Shown: positions 25,375-32,863 of the stretch, piece by piece | Layout of the letters: each line of letters starts with the position of its first letter | Position numbering within the stretch: position 1 is the first letter of the stretch | Source of the DNA: Gemmataceae bacterium | Lineage (GTDB): Bacteria; Planctomycetota; Planctomycetia; Gemmatales; Gemmataceae | NCBI GenBank assembly: GCA_009697105.1 | Contig: SIAQ01000038.1 | Coordinates: 1 to 40,306, forward strand | Length of the DNA: 40,306 nt | Direction: 5' to 3' | Translations under genes and position numbers: made by a program | The notes under the pieces: generated by a model | What the model was told of the DNA's origin: nothing | Seen by the model: the letters and a program-made list of their open reading frames with translations, nothing else | The model's database searches: none

Positions 25375-26817
25375 ATGGCTGACAACGCCGTCGTATACCC
25401 GAAATTAACCGCCGAGCAGCGCCGCGCCGCCGCAGGGCAGTATGAGCGCGCCAATCAGGTCGTCAAAGGCGGCGACCATGATTATGGACTGCAACTACTG
25501 CTCACCTGTTGCAAGATCGATCCCTCGAGCCTCATCTATCGCAAAGCGCTGCGCAAAGCGCAACGCGCGAAATACAACGACAACGAAACGGGGCAATCGC
25601 TTGCCTATCTTCGGTCGCTCTTCACGCGATTGAAACTCAAACGCGCCCTCATGCGTGGCAATAACGAGGAAGCCCTCGTTCAGGCCGAGCTTATTTTCAT
25701 GCGCAATCCGTGGGATCTGTCGGCCCACATCGAGATGGCGCGGGCGTTCGAGGGCCTCGGTTGGAACGATCACGCACTATGGGCGCTCGAACAGGTTCGC
25801 CCGCAGCATACGGACAATCCCAAGGTCAACCGACCGCTCGCTCGCCTCTATGAAAAGCGGGGGAATTTCAAGAACGCCATCGCGCTGTGGGAATTGGTTC
25901 GCCACGCCGATCCCGGCGACAACGAAGCCCAGCGCAAAGGAAAGGACTTGGCCGCAAGCGATACGATCGCCAGAGGACGTTACGAAGAGGCGATCAAAGG
26001 CGAGGAATCGACAACGGTCGTGCGGACCGCGGCGGAGAATTCGGGGGAACAAGTGCCAGCAGAGGAGGCCGATCCCGCCAAGAAAAAGGCCGACCGCTAC
26101 CCTCGCGAAATTGCCAATTTGATGGAGAAGATCAAATCGAATCCGAAGAGTGCTCACGGCTACCTGCACGTTGCCGAAGTATACAAGAAATCCGACCAGT
26201 ACGACAAGGCGAAGGACATCCTGGAGCAAGGGCTCGTTGCGACGAACAACAACTTCGACGTCACGCAGGCGCTGTTCGACCTCGACCTCGACATTCTCCG
26301 CCAAGACTTGGCCGTCACCGAGGAACGCCTGCGCGAGTCACCCGACGATGCCGATCTGACGAAGATACGCGCCAAGCAGAGCAAAGAAATCAGCACGCGC
26401 GAATTGGAATACTGGCGGCGGCGTTCGGATCGCTTCCCCACCGACGCCGAGGCACGCTTCGAAATGGGCCTGCGATTGCTGCGTATCGGGCAATTCGACG
26501 AAGCGATCAAGGAACTGCAAACGGTCCGCAACGATCCGCGTCATCATGGCAAAGCGCTGTTCTACCTCGGCCTGTGCTTCAAATCACGCAACAATTGGCG
26601 GCTTGCCCAGCGCAACCTCGAGGAAGCATTGCAGCATCTAAAGACCAGTGACGATTTTCTCCGCAAGGAAGCAACATTCCTCCTCGCCTCGGGCCTGGCC
26701 GAAACCGGCGAAACCGATCGCGCGATCGAGCTTGGCTGCGAACTGGCGAATATTGACTACAGCTACAAAAATATCGGCGAACTCGTCGAGACCTGGCAAC
26801 GGAAGATTAAGAAATAA
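25375..26817 (+). CDS. Tetratricopeptide-repeat protein
   Basis: A 480-residue soluble protein made largely of TPR-like helical pairs. Clear units are at about 95-165 (A-H-I-E-M-A-R-A-F-E-G-L-G-W-N-D-H-A) and 250-300 (A-H-G-Y-L-H-V-A-E-V-Y-K-K-S-D-Q-Y-D-K-A), with another run towards the C-terminus (E-M-G-L-R-L-L-R-I-G-Q-F-D-E-A). A charged, Lys/Glu-rich linker lies in the middle (about 205-240). There is no signal peptide or catalytic domain. It is probably a scaffold; partners unknown. Confidence 0.85.
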   Translation: MADNAVVYPKLTAEQRRAAAGQYERANQVVKGGDHDYGLQLLLTCCKIDPSSLIYRKALRKAQRAKYNDNETGQSLAYLRSLFTRLKLKRALMRGNNEEALVQAELIFMRNPWDLSAHIEMARAFEGLGWNDHALWALEQVRPQHTDNPKVNRPLARLYEKRGNFKNAIALWELVRHADPGDNEAQRKGKDLAASDTIARGRYEEAIKGEESTTVVRTAAENSGEQVPAEEADPAKKKADRYPREIANLMEKIKSNPKSAHGYLHVAEVYKKSDQYDKAKDILEQGLVATNNNFDVTQALFDLDLDILRQDLAVTEERLRESPDDADLTKIRAKQSKEISTRELEYWRRRSDRFPTDAEARFEMGLRLLRIGQFDEAIKELQTVRNDPRHHGKALFYLGLCFKSRNNWRLAQRNLEEALQHLKTSDDFLRKEATFLLASGLAETGETDRAIELGCELANIDYSYKNIGELVETWQRKIKK

Positions 26818-26900
26818 CGTTTAGCCGCTTGCCTTCGGCGAGCGCGATTTCATTGTAGCGCGGTATCAATTCGCGCTCGCCAAAGGCGAGCGGCTAAACG
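26818..26900. repeat. Family A palindrome, copy 3
   Basis: Arms 26818-26847 and 26871-26900 (CGTTTAGCCGC...GCGGCTAAACG) are inverted repeats with few mismatches. It starts one base after the TPR stop and ends 17 bases before the next gene. Confidence 0.85.
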
Positions 26901-26917
26901 AACCCGAGGCCCCTGTC

Positions 26918-27400
26918 ATGCTCGATGGTCCGTCCGTGGTTGCCGCCCTGGAGCGTGTCGGCATTACGCATGTCGTCTGGATTCCCGACAGCGAACTGGG
27001 CACCTGGGAACCGGCGCTGCGTGCATCGGCCAAGTTGACACTGGTGCGCGTTTGCCGTGAGGGCGAGGCATTCACTCTTGCAGCGGGCTTGCTCCTGGGC
27101 GGCAAGAAGCCGATTGTGATGGTTCAGTGCACCGGGTTATTCGAGGCCGGCGATGCGCTGCGCAACGTCGTTCACGATATGAAACTGCCGATCTTCTTCG
27201 TCGTCGGCGTCCGCAGCTGGTATCTGCAACAAAAAGAGGCAACGACGGACACCTGTCCGATTTTCTCCGAACCGATCATGAATGCCTGGCAGATTCAATA
27301 TCGCCTGCTTGACAGCTCACATTCGGCCGACGACCTCGCCAATGCCTATCTCGAATCGCAACACGCCGACCGAGCGGGCGCGGTGCTGATCGCGGAGTGA
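26918..27400 (+). CDS. Thiamine-diphosphate decarboxylase, PYR-domain subunit (ComD-like)
   Basis: A 160-residue protein equivalent to the alpha subunit of sulfopyruvate decarboxylase. It contains only the pyrimidine-binding domain of thiamine-diphosphate enzymes. Recognisable pieces are G-I-T-H-V-V-W-I-P-D-S-E-L-G, the conserved glutamate in C-R-E-G-E-A-F-T-L-A-A-G, and P-I-V-M-V-Q-C-T-G-L. The partner subunit follows at once. ComDE converts sulfopyruvate to sulfoacetaldehyde in coenzyme M synthesis; related pairs act on phosphonopyruvate. No other gene of either pathway is nearby, so the substrate is unassigned. Confidence 0.7.
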   Translation: MLDGPSVVAALERVGITHVVWIPDSELGTWEPALRASAKLTLVRVCREGEAFTLAAGLLLGGKKPIVMVQCTGLFEAGDALRNVVHDMKLPIFFVVGVRSWYLQQKEATTDTCPIFSEPIMNAWQIQYRLLDSSHSADDLANAYLESQHADRAGAVLIAE

Positions 27401-27405
27401 TTGCC

Positions 27406-27975
27406 ATGCCGATGACGCAACGTCAAGCTCTGGAAGTGTTGATGCCGCTGCGAGGCGAGCGCATCGTTGTCACGACGATGTCGTCGGCGGGCATTTGGCC
27501 GACGCTGTCGCAGTCACTCTTGGACTTCGCCTACATCCCGTCGGCTATGGGGCACGGCCCAAGCCTCGGCCTGGGTTTGGCGCTGGCGCAGCCGGAGCGA
27601 GGCGTGATCGTCGTCAATGGCGATGGCTGTCAGCTGATGAGCCTGGGCAACCTGGCGACACTCGCCCAACAGCCGGCGAATATTTTCATCATCGTACTCG
27701 ACAATGGGCAGTACGAAGTGACCGGCGGCCAACCGCACGCCGGCACAGGCAGGGTCGACTACGCCGCCGTCGCGCGGGCCGTCGGTGTGAAGCGAACCTA
27801 CACGTTTACCGACCTTCCCAGCTGGCAATCAGGTGCAGCCGAGGCGATTTCGGGACCGGGACCAGTCGTCATCGATCTGAAGGTGGAAGCGTTGCCCAAC
27901 CAAAAAACGCCGAAACCGCCGCGCCCGATGGCAGAGCAGATTCGGCGATTGCAAGGGGCGCTCAGCGTGGCTTGA
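27406..27975 (+). CDS. Thiamine-diphosphate decarboxylase, PP-domain subunit (ComE-like)
   Basis: A 189-residue partner carrying the diphosphate-binding domain. The thiamine-diphosphate motif is complete: V-N-G-D-G-C-Q-L-M-S-L-G-N-L, about 25 residues, then V-L-D-N-G-Q-Y. T-G-G-Q-P-H-A-G-T follows as in ComE. GGAG at 27394-27397 is 8 bases from the ATG at 27406, which I prefer; a GTG at 27397 overlapping the upstream stop would add three residues. The two subunits must assemble to form the active site at their interface. Confidence 0.75.
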   Translation: MPMTQRQALEVLMPLRGERIVVTTMSSAGIWPTLSQSLLDFAYIPSAMGHGPSLGLGLALAQPERGVIVVNGDGCQLMSLGNLATLAQQPANIFIIVLDNGQYEVTGGQPHAGTGRVDYAAVARAVGVKRTYTFTDLPSWQSGAAEAISGPGPVVIDLKVEALPNQKTPKPPRPMAEQIRRLQGALSVA

Positions 27976-27996
27976 TGTCTTGTCGTTTGATGATCG

Positions 27997-28191
27997 CTAA
28001 ACGGATTCAGCGCAAACGCTTTCCTGGCCAAAGACCTCACGATGAAACCGAATCGCCGAGCGCACGTCGCCCAGCGCTTCGTCGTAGGTGTCGCCCTGCC
28101 CCACGACGACGCCCTTCATGCCGATCGGATACGCGACGTAACCATCGCGATGCTTCTCGATGATGATCTTGATGTTCGATTTCTTCTTCAT
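27997..28191 (-). CDS. HicB-like small protein
   Basis: A 64-residue protein with the HicB-like partial RNase-H fold: I-K-I-I-I-E-K-H-R-D-G-Y-V-A-Y-P, then G-D-T-Y-D-E-A-L-G-D-V-R-S-A-I. HicB normally neutralises the HicA RNA interferase and binds DNA. No HicA-like gene is adjacent; the nearest toxin, upstream, is MazF-like. There is no added DNA-binding domain. GGAGG 5 bases before the ATG at 28191 fixes the start. It may be an orphan or have a different role. Confidence 0.65.
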   Translation of the reverse strand: MKKKSNIKIIIEKHRDGYVAYPIGMKGVVVGQGDTYDEALGDVRSAIRFHREVFGQESVCAESV

Positions 28192-28215
28192 GCGATCCTC
28201 CATCCCCACTGCATA

Positions 28216-28265
28216 CAATCTCGCGGGTCGACGATCATGCCCGTCAACGCGCTGGCGGCGACCAA
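28216..28265 (-). pseudogene. Remnant of a leuC-like 3' end
   Basis: Read on the minus strand this encodes L-V-A-A-S-A-L-T-G-M-I-V-D-P-R-D-C. The true end of leuC at 29074-29125 encodes L-T-V-A-A-S-A-L-T-G-T-I-S-D-P-R-D-W-L. The DNA matches over about 48 bases with roughly nine differences, then diverges. It lies between the HicB-like gene and the MazF gene, about 0.85 kb beyond the real leuC end. Confidence 0.55.
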
Positions 28266-28278
28266 GCGATCGGTATCC

Positions 28279-28635
28279 TCACATCAACCCCAGACACCGC
28301 CTGATCACTTTTTCGATTTCCAATACGTCCTGCGGAGAAAGGCAGCCAACGGCGACACGATCGAAGCGTAGGTAGTCAAGAGCCTTGATTTGCACGCACT
28401 CAAACAAGGTTGAGACTTCCAGTCCATTCTCAGAGGACGGTTCAACTTTGACCTGATTCTTAAACACACGCTTGCCTAATCTGTAGGTCCTTCCTGGCAC
28501 GACCGTGACCACCCACGGCCGGTGGTTGATGTCATTGATAGACACGACTGCAACGGGGCGGCGCTTGTCGTTGAGTTCGTGACCGCGCGTTGGGCCGAGT
28601 TCAACAAAGTACACTTCGCCACGTGAGATCAGCAT
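28279..28635 (-). CDS. mazF: MazF/PemK-type toxin
   Basis: A 118-residue protein with the MazF core: R-G-E-V-Y-F-V-E-L-G-P-T-R-G-H-E-L-N-D-K-R-R-P and then V-V-S-I-N-D-I-N. The middle has V-T-V-V-P-G-R-T, and C-V-Q-I-K-A-L-D corresponds to the conserved Q-x-x-x-x-D region near the C-terminus. MazF enzymes cut single-stranded RNA at short sequences. The ATG at 28635 gives a normal MazF N-terminus; an ATG at 28704 would add 23 basic residues. The gene immediately upstream (28734-29036) is the likely antitoxin. Confidence 0.75.
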   Translation of the reverse strand: MLISRGEVYFVELGPTRGHELNDKRRPVAVVSINDINHRPWVVTVVPGRTYRLGKRVFKNQVKVEPSSENGLEVSTLFECVQIKALDYLRFDRVAVGCLSPQDVLEIEKVIRRCLGLM

Positions 28636-28733
28636 GACAACTGGGATCCTCTTTGCGTGACCACGGCGCACGACCGCAACTTCCGTCCATTTGGGTGACT
28701 GCATTTTGTGCTGGGGATGAAATCAGCGTTTCA

Positions 28734-29036
28734 TCAGGGATTATCGGCTTCCTCCTCGGGACTCTCTCCGAACGCTTCGCTTGTGAGCTCGCTGGACCCT
28801 GATACTTTGGGCCTGAACCCTCTCGCTTTGGCTTTTTGGAAATCAAAAAGATCGCGACCGATTTCATTGACATCATGTCCAAGTGTCGAGCAGACCACCG
28901 CAAAGCTCAGTCCGTTTCGGATCGAGAACTCGATCATCGCCTGGATATCTCGCAAGAATTTAATTTCTTCTTCCGTCATTGGGCCAGAAAAGTTCTGCCT
29001 CAAACGCTCCGCCCATTGCTGTGCTTTCGCATTCAT
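28734..29036 (-). CDS. Candidate antitoxin of the MazF-type toxin
   Basis: A 100-residue protein directly upstream of mazF on the same strand, with GGAGG 7 bases before the ATG at 29036. It is helical in its first half (W-A-E-R-L-R-Q-N-F, T-E-E-E-I-K-F-L-R-D-I-Q-A-M-I) and acidic at its C-terminus (E-S-P-E-E-E-A-D-N-P), as antitoxin tails often are. It does not resemble MazE's swapped-hairpin AbrB domain, so it would be an unusual partner. The assignment rests on position and size. Confidence 0.5.
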   Translation of the reverse strand: MNAKAQQWAERLRQNFSGPMTEEEIKFLRDIQAMIEFSIRNGLSFAVVCSTLGHDVNEIGRDLFDFQKAKARGFRPKVSGSSELTSEAFGESPEEEADNP

Positions 29037-29073
29037 ATTGAAACCTCCAATGCTGCGATTAGATGTCGATTCA

Positions 29074-30378
29074 TTATAACCAATCCCGCGGATCGCTGAT
29101 CGTCCCCGTCAGCGCGCTGGCGGCGACGGTCAGCGGGCTGGCCAAGTAGACCTTCGCTTCCTTGTGGCCCATGCGGCCTGGGAAGTTGCGGTTTGTCGTG
29201 CTGATGCAGCTGATCGGCGTGTTCAGTCGGCCAAACGTGTCGCTCGGACCGCCCAGGCAAGCGGCACACGACGGTTCGCCGATCTTGGCGCCGGCGTTGA
29301 GGAATATCTGCTCCAATGTTTTGCCCGCGATCGATTCGGTTTTCAGCCCGACGGCGATTTCGCTCGTCGCCGGCACGACGAAGGTGTCGATCTTGACGCT
29401 GTGGCCATTCAGAATCCGCGCCGCCGCCCGAAAATCGGTCAGCTTGCCGCCCGTGCACGATCCAATGTAAGCGCGATCGAGCTTCGTGCCTTTAACCTCA
29501 GACACGGTTGCTTTGTTATCGGGGCTGTGCGGCTTGGCGACGACGGGTTCGAGCTTGCGCACGTCGTAAACCTTCTCGAAACAGAATTTGGCGCCGGGTT
29601 CGGTATTGACGACCTCGAACGATTTCTTGTGCTTATTACGTGAATTCACGTAGTCAAGCGTGAGCTTGTCCGGTGCGATGACGCCGTTCTTGCCGCCGGC
29701 CTCGATGACCATGTTACAGAGCGTCATGCGTTCCTCGATGTTGAGAGCGAAGACGCCGTCACCGTCGAATTCCATGGCTTTGTAGGTCGCGCCGTCGCAG
29801 CCGATATCGCCGATTACCGCCAGGATCAAATCCTTGGCCATCAGGTAGGGTGGTAATTCGCCGTGGAAGACGAAGCGCATCGTAGGCGGAACCTTGAGCC
29901 AGAGCTTGCCCGTACCCATGATGAAGCCGGCGTCGGTATTGCCGATGCCCGTCGCGAATTCGCCGAACGCGCCGGCGGTGCAAGTATGGCTGTCGGTGCC
30001 GAACAGGATTTCGCCGGGCCTCGTGTGGCCTTCCTCCGGCAGCGCGATATGGCACACGCCTTTGTACTCGGGCGTGCCGACGTCGTAGTAGTGCGGCAGG
30101 TTCTGTTCCTTGACGAACTGGCGCAGCACGTCCACATTGCGATTGGCGAGCTTGTCGGTCGTGAAGATGTAATGGTCGGGAATAATGACGACCTTCTCGC
30201 GATCCCAGACCTTGGCGTCTTTGCCAAAATGGTGCTTGAACACGCCGATCGTGCCTGGCCCACAGACATCGTGGGTCATGAGGATATCGGTGTCCACCCA
30301 GATGTTATCGCCGGGCGATACCGCGGCCTTATTGGCGTGGCGGGCGAGGATTTTTTCGGTCATCGTCATCGCAGACAT
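29074..30378 (-). CDS. leuC: 3-isopropylmalate dehydratase large subunit (LeuC/homoaconitase type)
   Basis: A 434-residue aconitase-family protein. The 4Fe-4S ligands are C308 in G-S-C-T-G-G-K, and C371 and C374 in C-A-A-C-L-G-G. T-D-S-H-T-C near the first third and the C-terminal V-A-A-S-A-L-T-G are typical of the shorter, two-subunit LeuC type, which isomerises 2- to 3-isopropylmalate in leucine synthesis. A homoaconitase is the main alternative. No leuD is in the window. The ATG at 30378 begins the family's N-terminus (T-M-T-E-K-I-L-A-R-H), with GGGAAG upstream. Confidence 0.85.
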   Translation of the reverse strand: MSAMTMTEKILARHANKAAVSPGDNIWVDTDILMTHDVCGPGTIGVFKHHFGKDAKVWDREKVVIIPDHYIFTTDKLANRNVDVLRQFVKEQNLPHYYDVGTPEYKGVCHIALPEEGHTRPGEILFGTDSHTCTAGAFGEFATGIGNTDAGFIMGTGKLWLKVPPTMRFVFHGELPPYLMAKDLILAVIGDIGCDGATYKAMEFDGDGVFALNIEERMTLCNMVIEAGGKNGVIAPDKLTLDYVNSRNKHKKSFEVVNTEPGAKFCFEKVYDVRKLEPVVAKPHSPDNKATVSEVKGTKLDRAYIGSCTGGKLTDFRAAARILNGHSVKIDTFVVPATSEIAVGLKTESIAGKTLEQIFLNAGAKIGEPSCAACLGGPSDTFGRLNTPISCISTTNRNFPGRMGHKEAKVYLASPLTVAASALTGTISDPRDWL

Positions 30379-30750
30379 AGCAATTTCTTCCCAAAACGCT
30401 TCGGTTACCCATTTCACTTTAGTATATCGGAGATTGGCAGAGGTTACAGTAACGATTTCAAGCACCGACGCTCACGCAACGACGCGAGGCCGCCATGAGG
30501 CCATGGGAGTGCGACTGCAATCGTAGGAATTCAACCACGGATATCTCAGTGTACCCTCGCCGCAATCGCAGAGGACAAAATGAAGTTGGCCACGGATGAA
30601 ACATGCGTGGAACACGGAACAAGGGCTAAAAGAGGAGACAGCTCCTTTGTCGCTCATATTCGTGTTCGATCAGTGCTTCATCCAAGGTACTTTAGAGTGC
30701 AATGTGTTGGCCTGCATTTTTTCTTTTGCTCCGCCATGCAACGGCGATTG

Positions 30751-30756
30751 TATAAT
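30751..30756 (+). promoter_or_regulatory. Candidate -10 element upstream of selB
   Basis: A perfect TATAAT lies 26 bases before the selB ATG, with no good -35 at the right spacing. It would give a short leader. The 403-base gap between leuC and selB otherwise shows only short degenerate direct repeats and no gene or tRNA. Confidence 0.35.
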
Positions 30757-30781
30757 AGCGGAAAAAGCTCGGACTCATCCC

Positions 30782-32764
30782 ATGCCTCGCGATCTCATCC
30801 TCGGTACTGCTGGCCATATCGATCACGGCAAGACGTCGCTCGTCAAAGCGCTCACCGGCATTGACTGCGATCGCTTGCCCGAAGAAAAAGCTCGCGGCAT
30901 TACCATCGACATCGGGTTCGCCACGCTTGATCTCGGCGAGTATCGGCTGGGCATCGTTGACGTACCGGGCCATGAACGCTTCATCAAAAATATGCTTGCC
31001 GGCGCGACCGGTATCGACATCGTCGTGCTCATCATCGCCGCCGACGATTCGATCATGCCGCAAACACGCGAACATCTCGAAATCCTCAAACTACTCGGCC
31101 TGCGTCATGGCGTCATCGCGTTGACGAAGTGCGACCTCGTCGATGAGACGACGCGCGAAGTCGTTGAACTCGAGATACGCGACCTCGTCAGTGGCAGCTT
31201 TCTCGAATCCGCCCCGATCATTCGCACCTCGGCACACACGGGGATTGGCATTAGCGAGCTCAAATCGGCCATTGCTGCTGCGTGCGATATTTCAAATTTC
31301 AAATCTCAAATTGCAGATTTGAATGCCGAGAGCGACGCATCGAATTCTATTTGCAATTTGCAATCGGAAATTTGCAATTCGTTATTTCGCCTGGCGATCG
31401 ACCGCTCGTTCGTCGTTCAAGGTCACGGTACGATCGTCACCGGGTCGGTGGTGTCGGGGTCGCTGAAGGTGGGGGATGAGGTCGAATGGCTGCCGAGCGG
31501 GCGGATCGTGCGCGTACGCTCGCTGCAGAATCATGACCAGCCGGTGGAGGAAGTCCATCGCGGCATGCGGGCGGCGATCAACCTGGCGGGCGTCAATCAC
31601 AAGGAAGTCGAGCGCGGTCAGGAGATCGCCACGTCGGGGTTCCTCAAGCCGTCGCGCGTCGTCACGGTGCGGCTGCATTGCCTGGCGGAGATGCGGAAGG
31701 CGATCAAGCATCGGGCATCCGTGCGCTTTCACGTCGGCACGTCCGAGATAATGGGTACAGTCGCCATGCTCGACGGCGACGCCATCGAGCCGGGTGGCTG
31801 GGGATTGGCGCAGCTGTTTCTCGAATACCCGGCAACGACGACCTGGGGCCAACCGTTCGTCGTGCGCGGTCCGTCGGCGACGCAAACGATTGGAGGCGGA
31901 CAGGTGCTGCAACCGGTTGCCGTGAAGGTTCGCCGACGCCATCTTGATATGCTCGAACGCATCGAGATGCTTTGGACCGGCGATCCGAAGCAACGGGCCC
32001 TGACCGTTGCCTGGTTCGGCGGGTTCACTGGCTTTACGCAAATGGACCTTGTGCGCGGAGCGAATCTTTCTCCGTCGGAGGCCGACGCGATCATCCAGCA
32101 GCTGCGCGACGACAAGAAACTCGTTACGCTCACGATTCAGGCGGGCCGGCAGGTAATCTTGCATACCGATACGATTGCGGAATTGGACGAGCGCATCCTT
32201 AGCGTGCTGGGCAAGATGCATACCGAATCGCTTTTGATGACCACGCACGATCGGCAGAAAATGCAATCGCAGCTCGATTACATCGGCGACGATGCCTTGG
32301 TGCATGCCGAGGTTGATCGGCTTATCCGCATGAAGAAATTGGTAGGCGATACGAAGCGAGTCGCGCGGGCCGACTTCAAGCCGAAGCTCAGCGCCAACCT
32401 GCGCAAGCTGAAGGACAAGGTTGTGGAAGCGTATCACACGGCGGGATTCCAGCCGCCCGAGCCGAGCAGTTTCGCCGGCGCCGCGGGTGGGAACGCGTCG
32501 AGCTTGAGGGATTTGTTCGAGGTCTGTGTCGCGGAAGGGTTTCTCGTGCTCATCGCCCCCGACGTTTTTCTGCACGCCGACTTCGATGTGCAGATGCGTT
32601 CGCGAGTCTCGGAACGCCTTGCCACGGGCGCCGGCGCGACAGTCGGCGAGATGCGCGATCTGCTTAGCACGACGCGCAAGTATGCCGTGCCGTTCTGCGA
32701 ATACCTCGATCGTATCGGCGTGACGAAACGCGAAGGTGACTTGCGCGTGCTGGCGAAGGCGTGA
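30782..32764 (+). CDS. selB: Selenocysteine-specific elongation factor SelB
   Basis: A 660-residue translation factor that brings selenocysteyl-tRNA to UGA codons marked by a SECIS element. The GTPase domain has [18 protein letters not shown] and T-K-C-D-L. Domains II and III follow, then winged-helix repeats that bind SECIS RNA to the end. A-G-H-I-D-H-G-K-T with [14 protein letters not shown] is diagnostic. Between the GTPase domain and domain II about 25-30 residues (from 172) are encoded by an AT-rich hairpin repeat. The ATG at 30782 fits the family start. selA, selC and selD are not in the window. Confidence 0.93.
   Translation: MPRDLILGTAGHIDHGKTSLVKALTGIDCDRLPEEKARGITIDIGFATLDLGEYRLGIVDVPGHERFIKNMLAGATGIDIVVLIIAADDSIMPQTREHLEILKLLGLRHGVIALTKCDLVDETTREVVELEIRDLVSGSFLESAPIIRTSAHTGIGISELKSAIAAACDISNFKSQIADLNAESDASNSICNLQSEICNSLFRLAIDRSFVVQGHGTIVTGSVVSGSLKVGDEVEWLPSGRIVRVRSLQNHDQPVEEVHRGMRAAINLAGVNHKEVERGQEIATSGFLKPSRVVTVRLHCLAEMRKAIKHRASVRFHVGTSEIMGTVAMLDGDAIEPGGWGLAQLFLEYPATTTWGQPFVVRGPSATQTIGGGQVLQPVAVKVRRRHLDMLERIEMLWTGDPKQRALTVAWFGGFTGFTQMDLVRGANLSPSEADAIIQQLRDDKKLVTLTIQAGRQVILHTDTIAELDERILSVLGKMHTESLLMTTHDRQKMQSQLDYIGDDALVHAEVDRLIRMKKLVGDTKRVARADFKPKLSANLRKLKDKVVEAYHTAGFQPPEPSSFAGAAGGNASSLRDLFEVCVAEGFLVLIAPDVFLHADFDVQMRSRVSERLATGAGATVGEMRDLLSTTRKYAVPFCEYLDRIGVTKREGDLRVLAKA
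31295..31372. repeat. AT-rich hairpin repeat inside selB
   Basis: Arms 31295-31318 and 31349-31372 match in inverted form at 19 of 24 positions and are made of words such as AATTTCAAAT and TTTGCAATT. The segment is much more AT-rich than the rest of selB and keeps the frame. Its translation (N-F-K-S-Q-I-A-D-L and [10 protein letters not shown]) does not belong to the SelB family. Confidence 0.7.
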
Positions 32765-32805
32765 TTACTCGGCGACGATCCTCAGTAGTCGAAAACGCAA
32801 GCGAT

Positions 32806-32851
32806 CGTAGGGTGTGTCAAGCGCCAGCGCTGGCGCTTGACACACCCTACG
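32806..32851. repeat. Family D perfect 46-bp palindrome
   Basis: 32806-32828 and 32829-32851 are perfect inverted repeats with no loop (CGTAGGGTGTGTCAAGCGCC on the left). It lies between the convergent selB and histidine kinase genes, a place for a bidirectional terminator. A related copy is at 35595-35678. Confidence 0.95.
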
Positions 32852-32863
32852 ATTTCGAGGCTC

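Noticed and set aside
30379..30781. tRNA-Sec (selC) next to selB
   Set aside because: No T-loop consensus or acceptor pairing found in the gap.
31382..32575. Long minus-strand frame opposite selB (about 400 residues)
   Set aside because: Shadow of selB in a GC-rich genome; no recognisable domain, while the plus strand is a full SelB.
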